Below are positions 23,127 to 35,485 of a stretch of 64,000 nucleotides of DNA, piece by piece. Where the stretch lies: NCBI GenBank assembly GCA_037447655.1, contig JBBHKE010002764.1:1-64000 (forward strand), written 5' to 3'. The DNA is from Zygnema cylindricum. Lineage: Eukaryota > Streptophyta > Zygnematophyceae > Zygnematales > Zygnemataceae. The first letter of the stretch is position 1; every line of letters begins with the position of its first letter. The notes under the pieces are model-generated. The model saw only the letters and a list, made by a program, of their open reading frames with translations, searched no databases and was not told the DNA's origin. The translations under genes and the position numbers were made by a program.

Positions 23127-23953
23127 ATCCATGGCAGAGGTCGCAAAAGTCAAAAAAAATCATACCCGAAACCGACAGTTTTTTTTTTTCAAAATCTGAG
23201 TAACCGACGCCCGACCGAGTTTTGTCACGCTCCAAAATTGTTAACCGTTAACCGACCGTCGTTTACGAAAAAAAAAATTAACCGAATCTTGATTTTTCGC
23301 GACTAACCGTGCCCGCCCGTAACCGAAAAAGTACAAAATTAATCAATGTACGACGGAATAAGCCAATAATTACGATTTGTCGCGTTCCTTAAGATTTGCG
23401 AAATGAATAGTGTTACTACCGTGTCAGATTTGCGACGCTTTGTCGCGTTCCCTAAGATTTGCGAAATGAATAGTGTACTACCGTGTCAGATTTGCGACGC
23501 TTTGTCGCGTTGCCTAAGATTTGCGAAATGAATATTGTACTACCGTGTCAGATTTGAGACGCTTTGTCGCTTTCCCTAAGATTTTCGAAATGAATAGTGT
23601 ACTATCGTGTCAGATTTGCGACGCTTTGTCGCGTTCCCTTTGATTTGCGAAATAAATAGCTTACTACAGTACCGTGTCAGATTTGCGACGCTAATCATGA
23701 TGCCACGTACTTCCACGATACCAAAAGTACAAAGAACAATAATGTTGGAAAAAAAAAGTACAAAATTTTCATTTTTTTTGGTTTTTTGTTTGACCGACCG
23801 TAACTGACCGTTTTTTTTTTCCTGGTGAGTCAACCGACCGTAACCGCCCGACCCCCAAAATTTGGCAACCGAATCCGTTCCGGATCCGGCGCGGGCGGTC
23901 GGTTAACGGTCGGTCACGGTTTCGGTTGACCGTTTGCGACCTCTGATCCATGG
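23127..23953. mobile_element. hAT-like non-autonomous TIR element (complete) with 8-bp target duplication
   Basis: The element spans 23135-23945 (811 bp). It starts CAGAGGTCGCAAAAGTCAA and ends with the inverted match TTGACCGTTTGCGACCTCTG. The flanking 8-mers are identical: ATCCATGG at 23127-23134 and 23946-23953. An 8-bp duplication with a CAGAGG-type terminus is characteristic of hAT transposons. It carries no transposase frame. Its middle holds a tandem array (23380-23700) and the subterminal regions are rich in CCGACCG/CGGTCGG words, possible transposase-binding sites. A diverged copy flanks the Ty3 element at 51900-58439. Confidence 0.85.
23380..23700. repeat. Five-unit tandem array, ~61-63 bp units
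   Basis: Each unit runs through TTCCCTAAGATTTGCGAAAT, AGTGTACTACCGTGTCAG and ATTTGCGACGCTTTGTCGC with small differences. The same unit occurs in the 51900-58439 copy, where it hosts the Ty3 insertion site. Confidence 0.9.
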
Positions 23954-24400
23954 CTGTACAACACGCCTTTGCGTAAACCTCCCCTATCCGGCCGTCATGA
24001 CTTCGCCGATTTTTCACCTTCACAAATCTTACACCTTGTCGTCAAATGACACTGCAACATCGAGACCCATTCAAACAAAAACCATAGAAGGTGCATGCGG
24101 ACAAAAACGAACAACCATGTACTTTTTCCCATCGTAAAAAAATTATGAAAACTTTTCAAACGTGATAATATGTTTTCCTATTTGTGAAAACGATTCTACT
24201 TTATTTATAATACATCGCCGATGTGTTTTATGATAAGTTTGAAAATAATGTGACAGTGGGTCGAAAAAAATACAAGACGACAAATTTTTATACATCCTAA
24301 GTTCGAGGATGGTGCAAATTGTACTCTACGAATTTTGGGATTTCTTCATACAGTTACAATTTCAGCAGAACGACGCTAATTTTTAAACGAAAACGACATA
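23954..24400. other. Unassigned intergenic DNA
   Basis: No gene or bounded element was seen between the hAT-like element and the next repeat. Confidence 0.4.
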
Positions 24401-25330
24401 AAAAATCACGTACTTAGCCACATGGGGTCGTACCCTTAGTCTTGTTACTTTGTTTTTTAGCGAAGATTTTCCGCACCACTTTGAGAACGTTCCGCTGCAA
24501 CGCAATGAAATTGTTACTTTAAATTGTGACAAATGTAGACGTGGGTGCAATTTTTGACGGTTGTATACGGCCACAAAACTTAAGACAATTGATGACGTGT
24601 ACAAAATAGCGACGGTTATAGGCGTCTACTGTACTGTAATTTCTTGTGACATCGTAAATATTTAGGGTTTGAGGTATATTGACGTCACGCTCACTTATGA
24701 TGGCGTCGACGTCACTAATTCCAAAACTTTTCGTTATGGTTTCCCGATTTCGTTGATAGTAAAAATTAATATTTTTCATAGATCTTTCATTTAATACCAC
24801 TATTGTCGTTTTTCATAGCAAGCATTGAGAGATAGACGCGGTAATGGGAGAGGGAGAGAGAAAGAGGCACCTTAACGTACTTCGTTTTTTTACGAGATGG
24901 CATGCATTGGTTGAGACCCCTCCATGGCCATTATACTGAAAAAAAATACACTGAAAAAAGTACACACGGGCTACAATGTGCAGTGGTTTTTTCTTGTACT
25001 TTGTGAAAAAAAAATACTCATAAACAACCGACGCGAGCGACAACGTCTTCTATTCGTTGACATCGTGAAACTTTATTTAGAACCACCTAGTAAGGCAATT
25101 TGAGTAAAGTTCGAAGATGAGCAGGAGGGACGTGAAAGTGAATCCAAAAGCGCTAGTCGACAAAATACACTACATATAACGTTTAAGGTGACGCAAAAAT
25201 TGTAATGTGGTAATTTCATTTTTTTGGTACGGCTGCGGATTTTCTTGTTACGGTTTACGGTTTGGAGGAAAACGACATAAAAAAAAACCCTTAATCATAT
25301 GGGAAATTGTAAAAGTCGTCCCCCTTATGC
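24400..25330 (-). repeat. GGGTAC-end repeat family, copy 3 (reverse orientation)
   Basis: Read on the minus strand it has the family order: GTCGTTTTCCTCC near its start, GACCATGGAGGGGTC-like, TTTCATTTAATACC-like, GACGTCAC sites, CCTAAATATTTACGATG and the AATCTTCGCTAAAAAACAAAG end motif near 24460. It is diverged and its ends are approximate. Confidence 0.5.
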
Positions 25331-25395
25331 AATGAGCGTCCGAACTTTTAGCAAACATAAGGTTGTTTAAGTCTAAAACGGAACACTACTCCGTG

Positions 25396-25420
25396 AATCG
25401 CTAATAACGTTAAGAATTAA
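25396..25420. repeat. Inverted-end motif GTGAATCGCTAATAACG (left)
   Basis: The motif here is matched in reverse complement at 35486-35510, just beyond the other side of the old Ty3 element. Similar words occur near 10850 and at the right edge of the window. I infer that the Ty3 element inserted into an older TIR element whose ends these are. Confidence 0.4.
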
Positions 25421-25795
25421 TTAGTGTAAAAAATTAAATAGTGTTATTAACTCTAAGTTGGGTCAAGGCCCTTCACAAAAAAAATATTATAATTTATTCA
25501 CTAACGCTAATTTGTGTACACTTTTCAAGTAGTGTAGCCGGTATAGTATGTGTTCACATTAAACACGTGAGAACAAGTTCGCGTGATTTCCCTGCGTCTT
25601 TATCACTTGTATTCAAATGAGTGAGCACTTAAGTGTCGAGGCACTCACTTTCTCGTATCGACGCCTTTATTTGACACTCTTTATGAACGATTGTACCAAA
25701 TAACGAGCGATTCCAATAATGATAGACACATTCCATACACTATACTATTTGAAAACTTATTAAATTATAGTTATTAACGCTAAATAGGTTGTTCC

Positions 25796-26761
25796 TTTAT
25801 TACGATCTCCAACCTCTTAGAAAATCCCATTACTACAACCAATTTCAATTCCACACATTGGAAATTACACATCCACATTGGAAAACACTCACATATGGAT
25901 AAACTTTAAATTAGAAGAAGCTTCTCTCCACATAACATTAGCTTGGTCTCTTGCCCTCGTGGCTCAACCCTTCTTATTAAAGTATTTTCCACTGCTCTCC
26001 ACTCTTAATAATTGTATCTCTTAACTACTAAAACATTACTTAGTTTGTAAGAGATTTCAGTGCCAAACTGCCAATGCTCCAATTTGGTTTTTATAGCTCA
26101 AGACCAAGATTAGTCAGAATTTCTCCAAACTTTTCCAAAGGAAAATATGTTTACTTTTCTCTTAGACTTCCCTATTTATCCATCATCGCCCTGGACTAGC
26201 CAGGCCAGAGTAAACGCTCCGTTGAACAGGTTTTACCTAGGCCAATCATTGCTTAGCAAAGATTCAGACTGACCAATGCAAAAGCGTGCAAATCTCTTAC
26301 TAACTACGAAGGATTTACTAACCAATCAAACGCTACATTTCACTTCGTAACATTTACGTGCAAAAGTGCGTGCCAAACAAAACGCGAATTTGCACGAACG
26401 TGCGTCGCAAATTTCACACGTGAACCTACTTACGAAATTTTATAAAGTGAAAGTGACATTTAGTACTAAGAATTGTACGAAACGAATCACCGTGGGTACC
26501 AAACGAAATATTGATTCGTTTGGTACTTTTAAACGTGCGCCTAAAATTGCGCGGCTAGTTTGACCTTTAACCCGTTAGAATGAGCACCCACTCATTATTT
26601 TGACCTTGCGTTGTAGCCGAAATACACCAATCATTATATATTTTAAAATACAACACCAAATCGTGCGATTCTTTCGTGGACGTCTATCAAATTTAAAACT
26701 CTATATTGGTAACACTTAAATACCCATTAACGAACAAGTTCGATACACTATTACTGTTACA
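25796..26761 (-). repeat. 3-prime LTR of old Ty3/gypsy element
   Basis: This copy is homologous over its whole length to 34432-35400. In element orientation it begins TGTAACAGTAATAGTG at 26761, preceded by the polypurine tract AAGGCGGGGATGA (26762-26774 on the complement). The left end has lost the canonical CA. It contains a 65-codon open frame (26366-26563, plus strand) also present in the other LTR. Substitutions and small indels throughout indicate an old insertion. Confidence 0.85.
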
Positions 26762-27234
26762 TCATCCCCGCCTTATATATAACTTGCCTCAGTTAAACAC
26801 ATTTTATTCTCAAGACGGGACTTCTATGTTATTATCCTTTCAATATCTTTGTAAAAACTCAAAATTTTTATCTTCTTAAGTTAACTCTTCTTTTGGCCTT
26901 CCTAGATAATAGACCTGCCAGAATATAGTATTACCGACCTTAAACCATTACCTAACCCAATCTATTACCCGTTTGTGGACCACGTTCTATAATTATTGAG
27001 GGATCTAATTCGAATTGTAATACAGTTGTTCGAAGATTCGCTGGTTTCAGCTGACTCATGTGTATCACTAGATGAATTATTGTTTAAGGCGGAAAGTCTA
27101 ATTTGGCAACAACTGACGATATCATCTCGATTAAAATAAATTGTCTGATGTACTTAAGAGCAAATTTCCCCGTAGGATCGGATTGTCCCTCAATCTTGCA
27201 CCTGTAATGAGTTTGAAATTCTGTGGTCTCCATT

Positions 27235-28095
27235 AACCCACATAATGAGCAGTCTATGTAAAGCCTCTAGGATAATATTTGACCCTTTCACTTTCCCACT
27301 GAATAAGTGTTGTCAGGCACACAAATATTTTAACCACCCTCACCCCTTTGAAGAGAAGACTCTCTTGAGTCAAACGCAAAAAGAATCACTGAATTTGCTC
27401 CCTTGAGCATAAGTTATGGCTGGCCAAAGTTGGCCTCTAAATCGAAAAAGTCACCTGGAAAGAGGCGCCTCAAACACGCTAAGTCCCTTAACTCCTACTC
27501 ACAACTAGTAACTACTCTACCCTCGGTCAATCAAAAGGGTGTAAAGTACAAAAAGGTACTGTGGTCGATTGTACTTTTTGTACGGCCACTGTACAACATG
27601 GGCTTCTGGTTGACACTTGTTAACATGGGAGCCATCGTTCCTCCTCCTATCCTTTTCGGCGTCCAATGATGTGGCACCATGTGGCACAACGCGCCGCTAT
27701 ATTCAAAAGCCGCCAAAGATTCATTCGGGTTTGGCTGGGGCGACGACGTCCGTTCGATATTGTATTTTACACCGTTAGATTCGCGTCCGCGAGCGCCGTT
27801 TGACTATAGATGTCGTTTCTTCAATTTTGGTCTGTTTTATTGAGAGTGACGTTTTGCGTAACACTTTAAATACATAACAACCAGTTTATGTTTCTTGTTT
27901 CGTTAACTCTTAATGGTTAAGGCGTACGTCTATGTAATACTATGTAGACCCACCTCCAAATCTCGCTTAGGGTATCAGTTTGGCAATCTATCAATCTGTG
28001 TGGCTGTCTGCCTATTTGTTTCTGTCTATGGCGGCAACCATAGTGACATCTCTCTCTCTCTCTCTCTCTCTCTTCACTCTAGAGTCTAAATTAAG
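27235..28095 (-). repeat. ~1 kb repeat with tRNA-like module, copy 1 (nested in Ty3)
   Basis: This is a reverse-orientation, decayed copy of the sequence at 32226-33290 and 45600-46757. Shared landmarks are CAAAAAGAATCACTGAATTTG (27378 onward), the GTACTTTTTGTACGG region, and TTAATGGTTAAGGCG, which resembles the D-arm of Ser/Leu tRNAs. A TC run (28052-28071) sits near one end. It lies between the integrase part and the 3-prime end of the old Ty3 element. Confidence 0.6.
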
Positions 28096-28099
28096 AAGT

Positions 28100-29210
28100 G
28101 AATATTAATTACTTCTTTTCAACAGAGTTGTTGAAAGCCAAACCTTGTCACATGTGCTTACCAACCCCATCACCCCGTTTGCGGTTAACATTTAATTCTT
28201 GCCTTATTTGTGCCTCCACTAATGCATCCTGGACTTTTTCCAAACTGTTTGAATGTATTCCCAAAACTTTGTTCCTGAACCCCTATTTTCTTGAGTGTCT
28301 CGTGTTATTAAGTCTAATGCTTCTCTTGGTTGGTATCCGTATGCATCTTCAAACGGTGAGAATCCTAATGTTGCATGTTTACATGAATTGTAAGCAAATT
28401 CCATTAATGGCACTTTAGATTCCCATGTGTTTTGGACTCTATTGCAAACAGTCCTAAGCATTTCCTCCAGTGTAAGGTTCATCCTTTTTGTTTGTCCATC
28501 TGTTTGACGATGAAAAGAGGTACTCATTTTTTATTCAGTGCCTAAATTTTGTTGCGATTCTTTCCAAAATGCAGACGTAAATTTTGAATCTCTATCACTG
28601 ACTATAGACAAAGCAACTTGCTGATGTCTAACCATATTGTCAAAATATAACTTTGCAATATCTACAACTGAATGAGTAGTTTTCCAAGAGATATATATTC
28701 CCATTTTACTGAACTTGTCAACTACGACCATGATAGTGTCATTTCTTCTAGATGTAGCTGGCAATTCGACGATTAATTCCATACTGACAGACTCCCATGG
28801 TCTTTCGGGGATATCCAAAGGTTTTAAGAGACCCGTAGGTTTTTGGTTACTAGGTTTACTTTGTTGGTAGGGGACACAACTTTCCATGGTTTTGATACCT
28901 CTTTTGCCATCCCTGGCCAAAAGATTCTACATTGCAACCGACTAAGAGTTTTATTCCGACCTAGATGTCCTAAATGCTCATGAGCTTCGCGTAAAAGTTG
29001 TTTTCTTAAGTCTCCCACTTCAGAAATGCATAATCTATCCCTTGTTTGCAAATAGAGTAAACCATCCTCCAATCTAAAATTTTTGACATGCCTCTCATAT
29101 AATGGGTCAAAGTTCCCTTCTGAAATATTATTGCAAATCACAGCAAAGTAAGGATTTTTATCAGAACCATTTCTAACAACATATAAAAACAATTCATCCC
29201 GAACCATCAC
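28100..29210 (-). pseudogene. Ty3/gypsy integrase relic
   Basis: Open pieces at 28824-29210, 28531-28920 and 28219-28527 (minus) read in order as an integrase: a zinc-binding region with HEHLGHLGRNKTL and a CRIFWPGM segment, the catalytic core with SMELIVELP and SDRDSKFTSAFW, and QTDGQTKRMNLTLEE. The first catalytic Asp position reads Glu in SMELIVELP, and the Glu of the QTER motif reads Lys, so the core is inactive as well as broken by frameshifts. It lies 3-prime of RNase H in element orientation. Confidence 0.8.
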
Positions 29211-29289
29211 ATTTATTTCAAAACACCTACTTAAAGGATTTGCGACTACATTTGTCTTCCATGAATATGTTTGATGTAAAATGTGAAAT

Positions 29290-30762
29290 ATGCCAATTTC
29301 TGTATCAATTTAACCTGTCTGCCAGTCATAATCCGTGCATTACTTTATCTCTCTAGATAGGAGAGTGCCTTATTATCACAATATAATGTAAATTCTTTAT
29401 TATGCAAATAACAACGCCATTTCACCAATGCATGAACAGTAGCAAGTAATTATTTTTTCGTGCTGGAGAGTTTTTTTCAACATCATTTAATTTTCTAGTC
29501 TAAAAAGCAATAGGATGAAAATGTTTGCCGACTTTTTTACGTATGAGTTCACCTAGACCTTTATTTGATGCATTAGTAGTGATTATAAGTTTAAATACCC
29601 CAGCAGGATTACGATACACTAGTGTAGGGGCAAAGGTGAACTTCCCTTTTAGTTCCTCAAAAGCTCTCTCTTGATCAGCCCCCCACACAAATGTCTCATT
29701 CTCCCGAATTAAATATGTCAAAGGTGCGAGGATCATACTGAAGTTTCTGATAAATTTCTTGTAATAAGTGGTCAATCAGAAAAATTATTGTTCACTTTTA
29801 AGAAAATTTGATTTTGACAATTTTCCATATATTTATTTTTCCCTTAACATTTCCAAAACTTTCCTTAAATGAATTACATATTGTTATTTAGATTCACTCT
29901 AAATTACAATATCATCTATAAACACCTGAACAAACTCATCTATATAATCTGAAAAAGTTTAGTTCATTAATCTTTGATAAGTAAGCGGTGCATTCGTCAA
30001 ACCAAATGGCATCACCATCCATTCAAAATAACCGACTCTAGCTTTAAAAGCACTTTTGTCAACATATTCAGTTCTAATTGGCACATGATTAAAGCCACTA
30101 CGCAGATCAATCAAAGAAAATAATTTAGCACCTTTCCAACCATATATCAAATCAAAAATTAAAGGTAACGGATACTTATCTTTCACCGTAATCTTGTTTG
30201 GACTACGATAGTCGACACACATTCTCAACGTTCTGTCATTTTTTTTTACGAAGAGAACTGGTGCTCCGTACGGTGATTTGCTGGGCTGAATATATCCTTT
30301 CTCCAGAAGCTCATTGATGTGATTTTTTAACCTCTGCTGCTCAAAGAAATTCTTCTTATAAATTTCTATGACAACAAGATTACTTCCAAGTTCAAGGTTT
30401 ATAACGTGTTCCACATCTCGGAAAGGTGTCCTTCCTAGGGGTAAATCACTTGGGAAAACATGTTGAAATTCAAAAATTAAATCTTTTAAAACAACATTAA
30501 ATGTATTTATGTCAGTTACAAAATCGAATTTTTGTTTTTCAAGATTTTTATTCGTGTCTGATTTAAAAATAACATCATTGTTAGTGTTTTCTCCCCCACC
30601 TTCATCAGTAACTGCATCAATTACTAATAGTAAGAAAACATGATTTGTTTTACATTTTAAATGCTTTTTAAATTGTTTAGCAAACATCAAACCTTCCACT
30701 CCCAATTTGGTTATGTTATTTGTATGATTCATATTCAACTTATTCGAATGTAATGCTTGCAA
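29290..30762 (-). pseudogene. Ty3/gypsy reverse transcriptase and RNase H relic
   Basis: The open piece at 29959-30762 holds the N-terminal half of [49 protein letters not shown] and [10 protein letters not shown]. The continuation to the left is disrupted. The piece at 29500-29775 shows YYKKFIRNFS, the RT connection/thumb region, and an RNase H start with LIITTNASNKGLGE, where the first catalytic Asp of TDAS is Asn. Stops interrupt the region holding the RT active-site Asp pair. Confidence 0.82.
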
Positions 30763-31014
30763 AACCTTCTAACCGTTCTCAAACATCACTCTCAAGGTAT
30801 TAGTTTCCCAATTAATTTGAGGGTTATGTTCTGTTAACCAGGGTTTTCCCAGTATTAGCTACTCACTACCCAAATTCATTATTTCACAAACCACTTTCAT
30901 TTGATGACCTTAGATATCTACTTCTATTGTATCAGTTTGTAAATCTAATGTCAAGTTATTACCATTTGCCACCTGAACATGCAAAGTTTTTTCCCTTATG
31001 ACTGTAGGAATTTT

Positions 31015-31272
31015 CTATTCCTCTACAAACTTATATGAAATAAAATTATGTGTAGCTCCTGAATCCACCCTAACTCTTAATGATTTCCTTTCCACTAAAG
31101 ACTCAAATGTGATCAAACTGTGTCTGGTGTCATCGTGACTTAAATGTCTTAACATAGGTCTGTTGTTAAGAGTTTGATCAGAAGGATTGTTCAAACTGTG
31201 GAGTGTAGTTATCATCATAATAAATTCAACTATCCTAGCCTTTCCATTCATTAGCTTGCCCTCCAGAGTCAA
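31015..31272 (-). pseudogene. Ty3/gypsy aspartic protease relic
   Basis: The frame ends in RVDSGATHNFIS, the D-S-G-A active-site motif of retrotransposon proteases followed by the usual HNFI. The motif itself is intact. The downstream part of the domain, around 30770-31010, is interrupted by stops. Confidence 0.75.
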
Positions 31273-31399
31273 CTCCTAAACCTTTGAAACTGGTCGACTG
31301 AATTGAGGACTTTCAGCTAGTCATTTCCGTTTCCCACCTTTTTGGCCTTCTGCTCAGCTAGGTTTTATGCAATATCTTCCGGAAAACCTTCTTTGACAT

Positions 31400-33678
31400 C
31401 AATTGTTTTAAGAGTTCCCTTATCTCTACAGTCCTTAGCGTAATGATTTGGACCTCCGCATTTAAAACAAATGACATTCTTTTTCGGTTTTGTGCATTCT
31501 CTGCTGAAATGTCCCTCCTCTCCACAGTTATAACAATTAATTTTCTTCAGTAGTGCACACTCAATTGCCCTATAAGCTCTTTTCTTACAGAAAGTGCATG
31601 TGGGAATGCTAAGATTAGGTTTTTGAGCATTAATACTTGGTTTATGACTCTAAATGTATCCCCCTCTATTTTGAAATTTATTTTTTGCATTATCACACAG
31701 TCCACCTCTCTAATTTCCCTGAAGATAGTCTACCTATTCACTTGACCCGCATTTAGACCCTCTTCCACAAATTCCCCCTCAACTTTCTCTGATACTTCAT
31801 TCAAATTACCCTTGAGTGATCGAGTTTTCCGATTATACCCCAACTGATCCTCTAATTCCAATGACTTATCTTGTAATTCCTTCCAATTAATAAATTTTTG
31901 ATGTTTTAGTTCTGATTTCAGTATAGGATTCAAATAGGTCAAAAAATGCAATTTAGCCATTTCATCATTCAAACCTATGCCATGATTGCCAGATGAGTCA
32001 AATTCCACAATATAATATTCCACAAATTTTGTCTGCTTACAGTCAAGCCATTTTTTTCCAATTGGATTTATAAATGGTAGACAACAAACGCGATTTGATC
32101 GCGGTCTTAAAAGCTTCCCAATCAGCATTATAAAGAATTAGGTTAGACCTTCTCAAAGTATAATACCAAATCTGGGCATCACCTTTCAGAGAACTACTGT
32201 AGAAATTAATGGTTTTAAGTATTTTGTAGGTCTGAATAGAAAGAAAGAAGCTGAGGCAGTCTACCTCTAACTTGTCTCTTTAACTCTCAGACTTGTCGCA
32301 GTCACTGAGAAATTGGAGAGGAAGCTAGAGCCATGGCTACCTAGGCTATCTTGAGGTTTACGGGTAATTTATATTAGTTCGGGTTAATTTATTTAAAAGG
32401 TATGTGCCGGCGGCAGGAATTGATCCTTGTACCTACTGGCCGGCAGACAAAGTAGCCGGTAGCCTTAGCCGTTAAGTCTAGGAGTCATGATACGTAGTAT
32501 ATAGTTTGATAGTTATTTAAATATGTATACGTACGATTATTCATTTAACTATAATAGATTACGGGATACATAGATCCGGTAATATATAAAGTACGGATTA
32601 CGGTACGGACTATAAATCAATACCGCGCATTTGTTTCGTAAATGAAACAAATACCGCACATGTATTTATTACGGCTACGATTAAATTAGATTCTAATCGG
32701 ACGGCCGCAATTAGCGCCGAGATCGCGGAGGAAGTTTTCGGCGGTTTGTGGCCATCGCCACATCGGATGACGCGTGGCGAAATTTCGTTGGATCGTGGAA
32801 TCCCCGGAGATTATGGCATCGAATCCGGATATGACATGTGTCGACATTTAGGCCTTGTCGTACAATGTCCGTACCTAAAGTACACCGGCAGCTGTACTTT
32901 TGCGTACGGAACTCAATTCTGATTGGTTCCGTACATCAGTAGATAGAGTCTGTGAGAGAGATAGGACTTAGAAAAATTAGGAGATAGGACCCTCTCTCCC
33001 AGAGAGCTTCTGTACAAAAGGTCAACTTTGACCCTCCATAACTTACTGCTCAGGGGAGCAAATTCAGAGATTCTTTTTGCTATCGACTCAGGGGAGTCTT
33101 GTCTTCACAGGGGTGAAGGTGGTCAGAGTTTTTGTCTGCCAGGGTGGCAGTTATTTTTGCTTAAACACAAAGGGGTCAGGATTATCCTAGAGGCTTCTTG
33201 GAAGCTGTCCACTCTGAGGACTTATGGAGGTCTTAGAGCTCCAGCTATCAGCAAAAGAAGTGTAATCATCACGATCACAATTCGTGATTCCAAATAATAC
33301 TCCATATGAAAAATCCAAGCATCTAGCTCATCAATCTTCTTACCATCAAAGGATGGTGCTTTACTAATAGACAACTCATATCTTTTATCTTCTTAGGTCT
33401 ATCGTGATTATCTTCCCTAAAACTTGCATTTCTCTTACCACTCTCACCCTTTTGGTCATTAATATCATTTATAGTGTGAATTCAATTAATTAGCTCATCC
33501 AATTTATAATTTGAAACATTTCCATTTTCCTTAACATCCTTCAATTCACTTTTCAACTCAGAAATTGATTCATCCATAGCAGCAACATGATTATTAAATC
33601 TTTTGACCAATTTCACACTACGATTTTCAGCATATTCAAAGCATTTTCCATTTCACGTTTCCATGAAGAATTTGCCAT
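31400..33678 (-). pseudogene. Ty3/gypsy gag relic with zinc knuckles, split by a repeat insertion
   Basis: On the minus strand a start near 33678 opens a helical, probably coiled-coil N-terminal region, followed by a PSFDGKKIDELDAWIF segment near 33330, typical of the gag capsid start. A repeat insertion (about 32226-33290) then interrupts the frame. The rest resumes at 32225 and includes 31730-32128 (INWKELQDKSLELEDQL). Nucleocapsid knuckles lie at about 31430-31600: CTFCKKRAYRAIEC (His replaced by Tyr), CYNCGEEGHFSREC and CFKCGGPNHYAKDC, the last two canonical CX2CX4HX4C. Stops occur elsewhere. Confidence 0.75.
32226..33290 (+). repeat. ~1 kb repeat with tRNA-like module, copy 2 (inserted in Ty3 gag)
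   Basis: It is homologous to 45600-46757 from TAGGTCTGAATAG to about ATGGAGGTCTTAG at 33238; the last 50 bp before gag resumes are unmatched. On the minus strand at about 32400-32490 it holds GGCTAAGGCTACCGGC and, 30 bases on, AGGATCAATTCCT, placed like the A box and B box (T-arm) of a tRNA. It interrupts the gag frame of the old Ty3 element, so it is younger than that element. No protein is encoded. Confidence 0.7.
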
Positions 33679-34431
33679 TATCACACAATGAAATCAAGCA
33701 ATAAAAAATAAGGTAGAATATAATTATCCAAAAGAGTTTTCAGCAGATTTGAAGTCCTCAGATTTCTCCAATCTAAGACTTCCTTCCCTTAAATATGAAA
33801 AATCAAATAAACATTAAAAGTAAGTTTAGTGAAAATTCAATTTTCCTAAACATTCAAATAGAAAGGTAAAAAGTTTTCCACAAATTTTGCAACAAAAAAA
33901 TTCAAAGCTCTCAAAGGTAAAATTTAACCACAAATTTTGCAACAACAAAATTGAAAGCAACAAAGGTAACAATATAGGGTTTGAAAAGTTTTAAGTCATT
34001 TCTGAACTCCCTTGCTCTTGAAGAAGTAAAGCGCGCCACTTTCTTTCTCCTCCATTAGCAAATTTCCCGTTTCCAACTACATCAGAATCTTTTCAAATAT
34101 AATCCTCACATCCTCACCCTTCATGGCTTCAAGCCCTCCCTCCACAGATGAATCATTGCTAAGAGAAGGCAAGTTTGTTTGGCCTCTAGGTAATTGGAGT
34201 GAGCTTCAGCGGTGGCTACACTGCCCACCCCGCATTAGTCTTTATGACCTAAGCACTCCTCACATCTAACCAACGGCTGTTGGGAGTGTGATCACTTAGG
34301 TTTCCTCCAATCCCCGACCACTTCAATTGTGCTTCTTCCGATACATGTTAAAGCATCCTCACCGGTCACGACAGTCGATATTCGAGTGAGCAAACTTCTC
34401 CTTGGTTTATAACTAAAGCTTTGATACCATA
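33679..34431 (-). other. Untranslated leader of the old Ty3/gypsy element
   Basis: This lies between the 5-prime LTR and the gag start. The primer-binding site TGGTATCAAAGC reads on the minus strand at 34418-34429, two bases from the LTR. No other gene was seen. Confidence 0.65.
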
Positions 34432-35400
34432 TGTAATAGTATCTCCTACCTCTTAGAAAATCCTGTAATCAGAACCAATTTCAACCATATATTCCACACG
34501 TTGGAAAATACCCATCCACATTGAAAAACACTTACATAAGGATAAACTTAAAATTAGAAGAAGCTTTTGTCCACATAACATTAGCTTAGTCTCTTGCCCT
34601 CGTGGCTCAACCCATTTTAAAGTATTTTCCACTGCTCTCCACTCTTAATATTTTTATCTCTTAACTATTAAAACACTATTTAGTTTGTAAGAGATTTCAA
34701 TGCCAAAATGCTAATGCTCCAATATGGTTTTAATCACTTAGGACCAAGATTAGTCAAAATTTCTCCAAATTTTTCCAAAGGAAAAGATGTTTACTTTTCT
34801 CTTAGACTTCCCTATTTTTCCATCATCGCCCTGGACTAGCCAGGCCACAGTCAACGCTGCGTTGAATAGGTTTTACCTGGGCCAATCATTGATCAGCAAC
34901 GACTCAGACTGACCAATGCAAAAGCGTGCGAAATCTTTTACTAACTACGTAGGATTTACTAACCAATCAAACGCTACATTTCTCTACGTGACATTTACGT
35001 GCAAAAGTGCGCGCCAAACAAAACGCGACTTCGCACGAACGTGCGTCGCAAATTTCACACGCGAAACTACCTACGAAATTCCATAAAGTGAAAGTGATGT
35101 TTAGTACTAAAAATTGTACGAAACGAACCATCGTGCGTACCAAACAAAATATTGATTCGTTTGGTACTTTTAAACGTGCGCCTAAAATTGCGCGGCTAGT
35201 TTGACCCTTAACCCTTTACAATGAACACCCAATCGTTATTTTGACCTCGCATTGTGGCCGAAATACACCAATCGGTATATCTTTTAAAATACAACTCCAA
35301 ATCGTGCGATTCTTTCGTGGACGTCTACCAAATTTAGAACTCTATTTGGAACACTTAAATACTTTTTTACGAACAAGTTTGATCCACTATTACTGTTATA
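34432..35400 (-). repeat. 5-prime LTR of old Ty3/gypsy element
   Basis: About 969 bp, matching 25796-26761. In element orientation it ends in ACTATTACA at 34432, right before the primer-binding site, and starts TATAACAGTAATAGTG at 35400, where the canonical TGT has mutated. It carries the 65-codon plus-strand frame at 35007-35204. Confidence 0.85.
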
Positions 35401-35485
35401 TCTATATTAACGTTAAAAAACAATTAGAGTTACTTATTATATTTTAGGTTTGAGGGTCAAAATTAGGGGGCGCTGAATTAAAGTT

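Larger units (their letters stand above)
25796..35400 (-). mobile_element. Old, nested Ty3/gypsy LTR retrotransposon
   Basis: It is a minus-strand element with both LTRs, a primer-binding site TGGTATCAAAGC (initiator Met tRNA) next to the right LTR and a polypurine tract next to the left LTR. Coding order on the minus strand is gag, protease, RT, RNase H, integrase, the Ty3/gypsy order. It is interrupted by two copies of a ~1 kb repeat (about 27235-28095 and 32226-33290) and many stops and frameshifts. No matching 5-bp target duplication remains. It cannot be autonomous. Confidence 0.85.

Noticed and set aside
23380-23700. CRISPR-like array
   Set aside because: Units are contiguous tandem repeats without distinct spacers, in a eukaryotic transposon.
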